Of a DNA stretch of 64,000 bases, positions 15,528 to 23,439 are shown piece by piece. Both the position numbers and the translations under genes were made by a program. The DNA comes from Rhodococcus sp. IEGM 1379 (GTDB lineage: Bacteria > Actinomycetota > Actinomycetes > Mycobacteriales > Mycobacteriaceae): positions 124,001 to 188,000 of the forward strand of contig NZ_JASHKR010000003.1 in NCBI RefSeq assembly GCF_030056815.1. Direction: 5' to 3'. Position 1 is the stretch's first letter, and every line of letters starts with the position of its first letter. The notes beneath the pieces are model-generated. The model was given only the letters and a program-made list of their open reading frames with translations. It did no database searches and was not told the origin of the DNA.

Positions 15528-16660
15528 GACAACCCCTCGAAGGTCAGTGTGACCTCGTCGCCGAGCACAACGACGTCACGATCGACCAGCAGCACAGGAT
15601 CATTGGGCAGCAGGCGCTGCGGGGCATGCCCACCGCGACGCAGGAACGAACCATTGGTACTGCCGAGGTCCACGGCCAGAACATGCCATCCGTCCACCTT
15701 CAAGGCGAGGTGCGAGCGGGAAATGTCGCCGGACGGATTGGGAACCGTGATCAATTGCGGCACATCATATCCCGACGCTTGAGTGGCCACAGGTTGACGG
15801 CCGATCGATGCGGGCCGCTCGATGTGATGCACAACGCCGGTCGACATACGGATGCTTCCCAGTACCGGTCGCGGAACAGTACGGCTCTCCCCTTCCAACG
15901 GCGCACCACACGCGCGGCATCGATCCCGGTGTGGCGGATTCGGATGCCCCAGAGGACACACCCGTGCCAGCACAGTCGGTCCCTCAATCACCGCGATCGG
16001 CGGCGGAACAGCTGCTGCCGGCGGCGGTGGCGGCGCAAGGACCTGCGACCACATCGATGTCAAACCATCGTGATCGCCCACAACGGGCGCTGCGGGCGGC
16101 GTGAAACTAGCCGTGGGCGGCGTAGGCGGCGTGGAACTAGCCGCGGGCGGCGCCGGCACGACTGAAAGCGGTGACCCGAGCATGTCGTCGTACGCACCCA
16201 CCAGATCGGTTGACGGGTCCACGAATCCAGCTTCGCCGCGCCATTCCTCGGTGACAGCTATTCCTACCGGAGAAGGCTCAATCGGCTCCGGTCGGATTTC
16301 CGGCTCAGACTGAGCCCAGGCCACTGCTATCTCGGACATCAGGACTACACCGGAACCCACCGGCAATTGCACCGTGCTCGCCCACACCCCCAGACCAGGC
16401 TGCGAGACCGCAACAGCGCCACCGACGTCGTGGGTCCGAAACCGTCCGCACACCACCAGATCACCGCTGCGCGGCACCACAGCAAAGTTCTCGACACCTG
16501 CCAGGCGCGATTCGACGTCGTGAACGCCACCCCCATCGCGCACTACGTCGTAAACGGCCAGCACCGATGAAGGATCTATGCCCGCCTCGAGCACCACAAC
16601 CACGTTTTTGCCGACAACCGCCACATTGCAGCCAGGCCGATAGAGATGAGGCATGTTCAC
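15524..16660 (-). CDS. Zinc-ribbon and FHA domain protein
   Basis: The 378-aa protein has an N-terminal region of unknown fold (about 1-115), a Pro/Ala-rich linker (about 160-245), a zinc-ribbon-like segment (CPLGHPNPPHRDRCRACGAP, about 250-270), and a C-terminal FHA domain with GR, SRSH and STNG, all the canonical phosphothreonine-binding residues. It is probably a phosphorylation-dependent adaptor in the kinase/phosphatase module. Two starts are possible: GTG at 16660, overlapping the phosphatase stop by GTGA, or ATG at 16654 with a better AGGAG. It lies between phosphatase and kinase genes, overlapping the latter by 4 nt. Confidence 0.85.
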   Translation of the reverse strand: MNMPHLYRPGCNVAVVGKNVVVVLEAGIDPSSVLAVYDVVRDGGGVHDVESRLAGVENFAVVPRSGDLVVCGRFRTHDVGGAVAVSQPGLGVWASTVQLPVGSGVVLMSEIAVAWAQSEPEIRPEPIEPSPVGIAVTEEWRGEAGFVDPSTDLVGAYDDMLGSPLSVVPAPPAASSTPPTPPTASFTPPAAPVVGDHDGLTSMWSQVLAPPPPPAAAVPPPIAVIEGPTVLARVCPLGHPNPPHRDRCRACGAPLEGESRTVPRPVLGSIRMSTGVVHHIERPASIGRQPVATQASGYDVPQLITVPNPSGDISRSHLALKVDGWHVLAVDLGSTNGSFLRRGGHAPQRLLPNDPVLLVDRDVVVLGDEVTLTFEGLS

Positions 16661-17439
16661 TCCTGCCCTCGAACCGGAATTGGGACGGTCCGCTCCGTGC
16701 TCGTGGGTGAACCGGTCGCATCAACCACCACCACCGTCACGTTGTCTCGTCCGCCCAGATCGACAGCAACCTGCACAAGGCGTGCCGCCGCGACCTGTGG
16801 ATCGTCATATCGGTCCAGCAATTTCGCAATGTAGGTGTCCGGGAGTTCCGCGGTGAGGCCGTCCGAGCACAGCACCAGCCGATCGTTCGGAAGCACCGGA
16901 ATCTTCCAGATATCAGCTGGCTGTTGCACTTCCATGACAATGGCACGCGTCACAAGATTGCTCTGCGGGTGTGTTCGCGCTTCTTCCCGGGTCAGCGCAC
17001 CTGTCTCCACCATTTCCTGGACCACCGAGTGATCAACTGTGATCTGGACCAGTCCGTCGGACCCAAACCGATATGTCCGCGAATCACCAATGTTGAGAAT
17101 GATCCAGTACGGGGTTCCGGCGTCTTCGGCCAGAATTGCCGCGGTCAGGGTGGTGCCTGGTGTCGATTCAGACTCGAGCGACAGTTCTACGATCCCCTGC
17201 CACGCCACAGCCGCACATCGCTGCAGGTCATCCGCTTCGATGTTCTCCTTCGCCACCAGAGACTGCATCGCGTCGATGGCAATTGCTGCCGCGGCGGCTC
17301 CCTGCTCGCGGCCTCCCATACCGTCGGCAACCGCAAACACCGGTGGGCTCGCGCAATAGCCGTCTTGATTCTCTTTCCTGACCTTGCCGACATCGGTTGA
17401 CGCGCCCCACCTCAGCGTCACCGGAATTGCCCCACTCAT
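16657..17439 (-). CDS. PP2C-family Ser/Thr protein phosphatase
   Basis: The 260-aa protein contains all PP2C metal motifs: RKENQDGY (D26), VADGMGG (D39, G40), IGDSRTYRF, CSDGLT and GGRDNVTVVVV. Length equals a bare PP2C catalytic domain with no membrane anchor. It would dephosphorylate the kinase and its substrates. The ATG at 17439 overlaps the stop of the RDD/FHA gene by ATGA and is preferred to an upstream in-frame start at 17580 that adds 47 residues unlike PP2C. The next gene (zinc-ribbon/FHA) overlaps its stop. Confidence 0.95.
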   Translation of the reverse strand: MSGAIPVTLRWGASTDVGKVRKENQDGYCASPPVFAVADGMGGREQGAAAAAIAIDAMQSLVAKENIEADDLQRCAAVAWQGIVELSLESESTPGTTLTAAILAEDAGTPYWIILNIGDSRTYRFGSDGLVQITVDHSVVQEMVETGALTREEARTHPQSNLVTRAIVMEVQQPADIWKIPVLPNDRLVLCSDGLTAELPDTYIAKLLDRYDDPQVAAARLVQVAVDLGGRDNVTVVVVDATGSPTSTERTVPIPVRGQE

Positions 17440-18872
17440 GTCGTCACCCGAAAAAACCGGGCACCCATGTGAATGGTTGCGCCAGTCGGTACTTCGGTCC
17501 GCTCTCCGGCGACCAAACTCTGCCGACGCGTTTGGTACTCCCAAGCAGAACCGTTGGTCGAGTGCCGATCTTCGACCCACAGAACACCTTTCACCACACC
17601 GAATCCGAGATGCGTCTTCGACAAGGACATGGTGGTGTCCTCCATCGCCACCGAGTGCTCGACGGACTCACCGACCTCTGGCGATGGGTCACGACCCACC
17701 AGTCCGGAACCGGCAACCTCGAGAGTCCGACCATCGTCGAATTCCAACCGGATGACTGCGACCGCAGCCGGCGTCATCCGTGTTCGATCGACCGGCGGAG
17801 GCACCATGCGTGTTTCCTCGACCTGATCCGACACGGACACAGGCACCGACACCGGCACGGGCACGGGCACGGGCACCGGCACCGGCACGGGCACCGGCAC
17901 CGGCACCGGCACCGACTCCATGACCGTACGCGCTACGACGCGTATCGGATCCATGTTGCGCGACTGGTACTTCGGTACGGGTGGCCCCGATTCGCGGTCT
18001 CGCCCGACTCCCGGCACCTCGTTGATCACGACATCGGAATTTGCGGCCGGACTGGGCCTCGGCACACTCCCCGACTCTACCGACGTCGGCATCATCGCCC
18101 GCTCTTCCGGAGTAAATTGCAGGCGCGAGAACCCTCGTGGCGCAATATTTTCCGATGATTCGTTCCGCCCCGCCACCAGTGGGTCACCGATAGTCCGAAC
18201 GTCGATGACCCGCGTGGATGCAAGTTTGTCCGCGACGCCGCGGCGTCCTCCGTCGAGCAACACCGACCAAGCACCGAAGTACAGCAGCACGTTCGCAAGT
18301 GCGAGTACCACTGTTCGCCACAGCGACCGCGAGATCCCGGGAGCACACAACGTGCCGTCTCCTCCCGGGATAATCGACACGGTGCGCAGTCCGAGTATCC
18401 ACTTTCCGAAAGTTCTGCCCGTAATGCCTTGCACGACTATCGAACCGAGCAGGTACAACACACCGGCCGCCAGCACGAGCACCGGCACCAGCCCGGAATC
18501 ATCGCTGATCACAACCAGGTACAGCGGAACCGACAACAACACTGCCGCAATACCCTGGTCGATCAGCGCCGCCAGGAACCGTCGGGGCGAACTCGGAACC
18601 ATCGGATCTCGTGGTCGCTGCACTTGTGGCGGTTGCTGCGGAGGTCCCGCCAGAACGGACGACTGCACCGGCGACTGCCCCTCGAATGGCCGCCGGCACC
18701 GTCCACAGAACGGAGCACTCAACGGCGAACCGGAACCACAACCAGGACAGAACTGTTGCCCGGGCCACTGCTGTTGCTCGGGCCACTGCTGTTGCTCGGG
18801 CCACTGCTGTTGCTCCGGCGGCGGGGGCGGAGACCCGTGCGGCCTGGCGTTTCTGTCGTACGGTTGATTCAT
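17436..18872 (-). CDS. RDD-family membrane protein with zinc ribbon, Val-Pro repeat and C-terminal FHA
   Basis: The 478-aa protein combines several modules. A Gln/Trp/Pro repeat (PEQQQW, three units, about residues 19-36) is followed by a zinc ribbon (CPGCGSGSPLSAPFCGRC). An RDD domain with three to four membrane segments follows (FLAALIDQGIAAVLLSVPLYLVV, LVPVLVLAAGVLYLLGSIV, ITGRTFGKWILGLR). Next come a long polar linker ending in a Val-Pro run, then a canonical FHA domain (VGRD, SLSKTH, STNG) at the C-terminus. The ATG at 18872 overlaps the transglutaminase-like gene stop by ATGA. It is likely a membrane-bound phosphothreonine reader within the kinase module. Confidence 0.88.
   Translation of the reverse strand: MNQPYDRNARPHGSPPPPPEQQQWPEQQQWPEQQQWPGQQFCPGCGSGSPLSAPFCGRCRRPFEGQSPVQSSVLAGPPQQPPQVQRPRDPMVPSSPRRFLAALIDQGIAAVLLSVPLYLVVISDDSGLVPVLVLAAGVLYLLGSIVVQGITGRTFGKWILGLRTVSIIPGGDGTLCAPGISRSLWRTVVLALANVLLYFGAWSVLLDGGRRGVADKLASTRVIDVRTIGDPLVAGRNESSENIAPRGFSRLQFTPEERAMMPTSVESGSVPRPSPAANSDVVINEVPGVGRDRESGPPVPKYQSRNMDPIRVVARTVMESVPVPVPVPVPVPVPVPVPVPVSVPVSVSDQVEETRMVPPPVDRTRMTPAAVAVIRLEFDDGRTLEVAGSGLVGRDPSPEVGESVEHSVAMEDTTMSLSKTHLGFGVVKGVLWVEDRHSTNGSAWEYQTRRQSLVAGERTEVPTGATIHMGARFFRVTT
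17836..17916 (-). repeat. GGCACC/GGCACG hexamer repeats encoding a Val-Pro run
   Basis: About a dozen imperfect hexamers (GGCACC, GGCACG, GACACC on the plus strand) encode about 13 Val-Pro dipeptides ahead of the FHA domain of the RDD protein. A rigid extended spacer is the likely structural effect; the repeat can change length without loss of frame. Confidence 0.85.
18761..18814 (-). repeat. Three perfect 18-bp units encoding PEQQQW repeats
   Basis: The unit CGGGCCACTGCTGTTGCT is repeated three times without change at 18761-18778, 18779-18796 and 18797-18814. It encodes the Gln/Trp/Pro/Glu repeats near the N-terminus of the RDD/FHA protein. The perfect match suggests recent expansion. Confidence 0.95.
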
Positions 18873-21214
18873 CCGATCCACTCCCGTTTCCGCTTCGGCC
18901 GGACTCGCTGTACAAGGGCTTCCATCCTCGTGCGTGACGCCGAACTCTGTCGTCGAATGCCGTCGAACAACCCCGCTGATACGAGCGACCGCGGATTGAC
19001 CTGTGCGCGCCACCAAGTGGTGAGTCCGGTTGCATCCCGTAGCCGTGTACGTGCAAGGTCAACTTCTACCCAGTACGCCTGCACTTGATCGTCGGTCAAT
19101 CCGCCGGGAGCGAATACCGCGACGTCACAAGCTTGCGCGAGGGTCACGATGCCCGCTGTCGGGAACTCGCGAGCCACGTGAAGCGACGTTTCACGTCTCG
19201 TGGAACCGGCCGACACTCGAATTCCGAGATCGATTGCGGTATCGATCAATTCGTCCCATCCCGCAGCGACGCCGGCTACCGGATCGGTCAGACTACGTCG
19301 GAGCCGGCGCCGACGTGCTTTGAGCAACAACACGATCACGAACGGGACAGCCAGAACCAACAACAGAATGGCGGTACGCGCGAGGAGCCACACTAGATCC
19401 AGTAGCAGCGCCCACACCCAGGACCAGACGTTGTTGCTGTCCTCACGCTCGCCGGGACTGCTGGTGGTCATCAGTTCCACCGGATCCTGCGGCGGTTGCG
19501 GCGGCGCGACGACCAGTGGATCGGAACTGGTCTTGGGTTCGGGGACTTCTTGCTGCGGGGTACGATCTTTCGGAGGTGTGGGGTCGAATGCAACCCAACC
19601 GATTCCTTCGAACGGAACCTCCACCCAGGCGTCGATGTCGGCGCCGGTGACAGTTGTGGCGCCGGACGAGCTTGGGCGCGCAAGAGGTTCGAACCCGGCA
19701 ACGACCCTAGCGGGCATCCCCAACTGCCTCACCATCAGTGCCATTGCCACCGCGTACTGTTCGGCGTCCCCGATCATTTGAGTTCCGCCCAGCAAGACCG
19801 AAATCCGGTCGGCGTTGTGGCCGGCACGGGAACGAACCTGCCCTTCGAGTCCATTGCTGTAGAAGCCCTCACCGTGCAGGGAGGCCTCGATTGCCCGCAA
19901 CTGCTCGATCGGTGTCACCGCGCCTTCTATCGCGGCGGCGAGTAGTTCGGAGACTTCCGGCGGAATCATCTCGGGCTCCGGCAGATTGAGCGTCGCAGGC
20001 TTGCTGTCGCCGATATCCGCATCCCCTGCCGAAACCGGCGAGGTTCCCTCGATCTCGATCTCGTCGCCCGTCTGCAAGCCGGCGGTGGTCATCGCTGTGC
20101 CACTGGCGGGGTTGTAGAAAAGTCCGGCCGACAGTTCCTCCGTGCGTGCACCACCGAGATCGATCGCCGACGACGTGGCGGGGACCGGAATCCAGACTCC
20201 GCGATATTGATCGACGACAATATGCAGCGACTGCGATTCGCCCTGCGGCAACTGCGCCGCGACTCCCCCGTCGGATCGCCCGAGTCGGCCGAAGACTCCC
20301 GAGTCGGAGTTACGGTCACTGGAGGCAGCAACATTGTAGATTCGTCCGTCGTACAGGTCGAGTGTGGCCAACCGGATTCGCTGTCCACTGGGAAGTCCCG
20401 TCACGGTAAACAGGGGCGTGTCCCGAGAGTCTTTGAGATAGCTGCGAAATGCGGCCAGCGGTGTCGGGAACTCTCGAAGCTCCAACGGCGGCAACACATG
20501 ATCGCGGAGCAGGCTGCGCTCTCCGGATGTCAGGATTGGTGCCAGCGTGGCACCGGCCACCGCTGCAACCACAATCACGAGAACCCCGGCCCCGGCACGC
20601 CTGAGCCTCGTTGCCGACGACGTGTACACCCCGGCCTGAGCCGAAACCGCCCACCAACCGATCGATATGACTGCGAAAGCCGTTCCCAGGATTGCCGGAC
20701 GCGTCGTCGCCTCGGTGCCGAAGGCAATGGCGATCATCAACGGCACTGCCGAGATGACCACTGCCAGCGCTCGGCCGGTCGATGCCTGGTACGTCGGCAG
20801 TCTCAGCGCGGCACTCCCGGCCGCAGTGCCGGCTACCAATAGACAGACGTACGGAATGATCAGCAGAATCGACTCGTTGGTGACGGGAGGATCTGCGGTC
20901 AGCAACAGCTTCCACGAAGTCACAAGCCCGGATGCCAGTTCCGCCACAGTCGAACCTGTGGGCACCACAGATCCGATCGCGCTGTCCGGACCCGTGGCTG
21001 CGGCTCCGAATACGAAGTAGCACAGAGACATCGCCGCGAACATCGGTAGCAATCGCCAACGCCACCGAGCGCCGGCGGCTGCCAGAGCCAGCCCGACGAC
21101 GACACCGAAAGCACCCGCAATCAAGTAACCGGTACCGCTGTAGACCGTACCGAAACCGAGCAGGGCCAGCGCGGAAAGCGCTGCTACAGGAAGAAGATTC
21201 AGATACCGCACCAT
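18869..21214 (-). CDS. Multi-pass membrane protein with transglutaminase-like domain lacking catalytic residues
   Basis: The 781-aa protein starts with about six or more membrane helices (residues 1-230), then a periplasmic beta-rich region, a transglutaminase-like domain (about 410-550), one more membrane helix (about 605-635) and a cytosolic tail. The usual C-x-x-[FY]-A nucleophile motif reads A-E-Q-Y-A (IGDAEQYAVAM), and the usual HAWVEV reads DAWVEV, while the last GWVAFDPTP is kept. So Cys and His of the triad are replaced by Ala and Asp, and hydrolase activity is not expected. The start at 21214 overlaps the DUF58 stop (TGATG), with GGGAG upstream. TgpA-type proteins typically sit with moxR and DUF58, as here. 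Confidence 0.9.
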   Translation of the reverse strand: MVRYLNLLPVAALSALALLGFGTVYSGTGYLIAGAFGVVVGLALAAAGARWRWRLLPMFAAMSLCYFVFGAAATGPDSAIGSVVPTGSTVAELASGLVTSWKLLLTADPPVTNESILLIIPYVCLLVAGTAAGSAALRLPTYQASTGRALAVVISAVPLMIAIAFGTEATTRPAILGTAFAVISIGWWAVSAQAGVYTSSATRLRRAGAGVLVIVVAAVAGATLAPILTSGERSLLRDHVLPPLELREFPTPLAAFRSYLKDSRDTPLFTVTGLPSGQRIRLATLDLYDGRIYNVAASSDRNSDSGVFGRLGRSDGGVAAQLPQGESQSLHIVVDQYRGVWIPVPATSSAIDLGGARTEELSAGLFYNPASGTAMTTAGLQTGDEIEIEGTSPVSAGDADIGDSKPATLNLPEPEMIPPEVSELLAAAIEGAVTPIEQLRAIEASLHGEGFYSNGLEGQVRSRAGHNADRISVLLGGTQMIGDAEQYAVAMALMVRQLGMPARVVAGFEPLARPSSSGATTVTGADIDAWVEVPFEGIGWVAFDPTPPKDRTPQQEVPEPKTSSDPLVVAPPQPPQDPVELMTTSSPGEREDSNNVWSWVWALLLDLVWLLARTAILLLVLAVPFVIVLLLKARRRRLRRSLTDPVAGVAAGWDELIDTAIDLGIRVSAGSTRRETSLHVAREFPTAGIVTLAQACDVAVFAPGGLTDDQVQAYWVEVDLARTRLRDATGLTTWWRAQVNPRSLVSAGLFDGIRRQSSASRTRMEALVQRVRPKRKREWIG

Positions 21215-22419
21215 CACACTCCCGCTGTCGCGGTGGAACGCAGCGCCCGTGGCAATTCGGCGAGCGTTCCAATCGTGAGAACAACCAGGTCGCCGATACG
21301 ACGCCGTGTCGGCGGTTCTCCGGGCTTGACCCAGACCGCAATCCGCATCGCACCGATCGGCAAACGCGACTGCGCTTCCGTGAGATGAGTAATTTCCACC
21401 CCACCTCCCACGATCAATACCACGATCGACGCATCCGGTGCCTCGGTAGCCACATCCTGCGCGAGTGTCACCACAGTGGCTTTGCCCGTGGATGTTTCGA
21501 CGCCCGAGAGCTGATCGAGTAAGCGCGTCGGTGACATCGTGTGCAGGCCCTGGTCGTGAGTCAGTACCGTCAGCTCGCGGCCGTCGACAATGGCGTGCAC
21601 GCCGAGCGAACCGGCCACACCCACGGCCAACTCGAACTCCTCGTCGCTGAGGTACTCGGCCCGCGCCGTCGACAACGCCACTGCGAGATGCCAGCGACGG
21701 GTCTCCTCGTACTGACGAACCATCAAGGTTCCGCTGTGCGCTGTTGCACGCCAATGGACCGATCGGCGGTCGTCACCGACCGTGTACTCACGGAGCGCAT
21801 GAAATGCCACGTCGCTGTCGGAAAGATCCGGGACCGGTCGACCGTCGAGGTCACGCAAGAAACCGGCAGTCACCTTGTCCAACGGGATCGTGCGCGGATG
21901 AACATACAGGTGTTGTTGATCGCCCCAGGCAACTTCACGGCGAAACATTCCGATCGGATCGGACCGGACCGTTCGAACCGGACCGACGTCGATAACGGCC
22001 CGTCGCCCGGTCGGGATTGTATAGATCTCCTCGTGTGTATCGCCGCCGCGCAACCGCGGTACCGCGAACATCGCGACGCCCTTCCCGACGGGCAGTTCCA
22101 CATTGACGGGCATCGCCGAACGAGAGCCCTTGTTACGCACGACGATCTGCCCGGCAGCGCGGTCTCCCACCACCACCCGATTTCCCGCCAACGCCAACGA
22201 AACCTCGAAGCGGTTGCGTCCGATCAGAAACAGCAGGCCGAGTAGGGCGCAGATCAACGCGGTCAGACCGACAGCTACCGCTTCGATCCACGAGAACATC
22301 CACCCAATCGCCAAGCCGAGAACGGCGAGCGCGACGACGGACCAACCGACCGGGGTAGCGATGCGCCGAATAGCCGGCCAATATTGCCATCCTCGGTGAA
22401 ACCGCTCGGGGTGCTCCAT
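21214..22419 (-). CDS. DUF58 (MoxR-associated, vWA-like) membrane protein
   Basis: The 401-aa protein has two N-terminal membrane segments (about 25-68), a beta-domain, and the DUF58 signature in SDVAFHALREYTVGDDRRSVHWRATAHSGTLMVRQYE (about 200-236). DUF58 proteins partner with MoxR ATPases and are thought to act in folding or assembly of envelope complexes. Both neighbours overlap by one nucleotide (TGATG): moxR upstream, the transglutaminase-like gene downstream. Together the three form the moxR/DUF58/transglutaminase triad common in actinobacteria. Confidence 0.93.
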   Translation of the reverse strand: MEHPERFHRGWQYWPAIRRIATPVGWSVVALAVLGLAIGWMFSWIEAVAVGLTALICALLGLLFLIGRNRFEVSLALAGNRVVVGDRAAGQIVVRNKGSRSAMPVNVELPVGKGVAMFAVPRLRGGDTHEEIYTIPTGRRAVIDVGPVRTVRSDPIGMFRREVAWGDQQHLYVHPRTIPLDKVTAGFLRDLDGRPVPDLSDSDVAFHALREYTVGDDRRSVHWRATAHSGTLMVRQYEETRRWHLAVALSTARAEYLSDEEFELAVGVAGSLGVHAIVDGRELTVLTHDQGLHTMSPTRLLDQLSGVETSTGKATVVTLAQDVATEAPDASIVVLIVGGGVEITHLTEAQSRLPIGAMRIAVWVKPGEPPTRRRIGDLVVLTIGTLAELPRALRSTATAGV

Positions 22420-23399
22420 CAGACCCCCACGGACTGCGCCCGCATCTGCGGAGCGGGAATCTCGGACAGAGTGCGACCGAGCACCGATTCCGGTACAGCA
22501 CCCGAGAATTCAGCCTCCGGTTCGAGAATGATGCGGTGCGTCCACACCGGACCGACCAGGTCCTTGATGTCGTCGGGAACGACGTAGTGGCGACCCTGCG
22601 CGGCAGCCCAGACGCGGGCGGCACGCACCATCGACACGGCGCCACGAACACTGACACCGACCCGAACCTCGGGCGCCTGGCGCGACGCTTCGGTAAGGCG
22701 CGCAACATATTCCAACAACGCAACATCCAAGTGGACGGTAGAAGCAAGGTCCGCCATCTCCGCCGTCGCCGCCGGAGTGATAATCGCCTGGACCTCGAGC
22801 GAACGATCCCGAGTTGCGGCACCGGCCAGAATGTCGATTGTCGACGCAATATCCGGATATCCCATCGACGTTTTCATCAGAAAACGGTCCAACTGAGCCT
22901 CAGGCAGGCGGTAGGTTCCGGCTTGTTCGATCGGGTTCTGCGTCGCGATCACCATGAACGGACGCCCGACGGGGTACGGCCGCCCGTCCACCGTCACCTG
23001 CGACTCTTCCATGACCTCGAGCAAGGCCGACTGGGTCTTCGGCGAAGCACGGTTGATCTCATCCGCCAGCACGATCGACGCGAACACCGGGCCGGGGTGA
23101 AACTCGAACTCCGCCTTGCGCTGATCAAAAATGCTCACGCCGGTCACGTCACTGGGAAGCAGATCGGGGGTGAACTGAATGCGACTGTGCGAGCCCTCCA
23201 CCGACGCCGCCAGCGCACGCGCCAACAAGGTCTTGCCCGTTCCCGGCGCATCTTCGAGCAGGATATGACCGTCCGCCAGGAGCGCCGTCAGCACCAACCG
23301 GATGGTGTCCGGCTTGCCCAGAACAGCCCGGCCGATGTTGGCGACCAATCCGTCGAACGTGGACGCGAACCAGGTTGCCTGGTCAGGGGTCATCGTCAT
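22419..23399 (-). CDS. MoxR-family AAA+ ATPase
   Basis: The 326-aa protein has Walker A EDAPGTGKTLLARA, Walker B ADEINRASPKTQSALLEVMEE with sensor 1 ATQNPIEQAGTYRLPEAQLDRF, and the MoxR C-terminal lid (VRVGVSVRGAVSMVRAA). MoxR ATPases act as chaperones for assembly of vWA/DUF58 partners. ATG at 23399 is chosen because AAGGAA lies upstream; in-frame sequence before it overlaps the gene in front. It lies 40 bp after the giant Fn3 gene and overlaps DUF58 by one nucleotide. Confidence 0.95.
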   Translation of the reverse strand: MTMTPDQATWFASTFDGLVANIGRAVLGKPDTIRLVLTALLADGHILLEDAPGTGKTLLARALAASVEGSHSRIQFTPDLLPSDVTGVSIFDQRKAEFEFHPGPVFASIVLADEINRASPKTQSALLEVMEESQVTVDGRPYPVGRPFMVIATQNPIEQAGTYRLPEAQLDRFLMKTSMGYPDIASTIDILAGAATRDRSLEVQAIITPAATAEMADLASTVHLDVALLEYVARLTEASRQAPEVRVGVSVRGAVSMVRAARVWAAAQGRHYVVPDDIKDLVGPVWTHRIILEPEAEFSGAVPESVLGRTLSEIPAPQMRAQSVGV

Positions 23400-23439
23400 C
23401 TCTGATTCCTTCTCTCTGTATCGATCAGCATGTGGGCGA

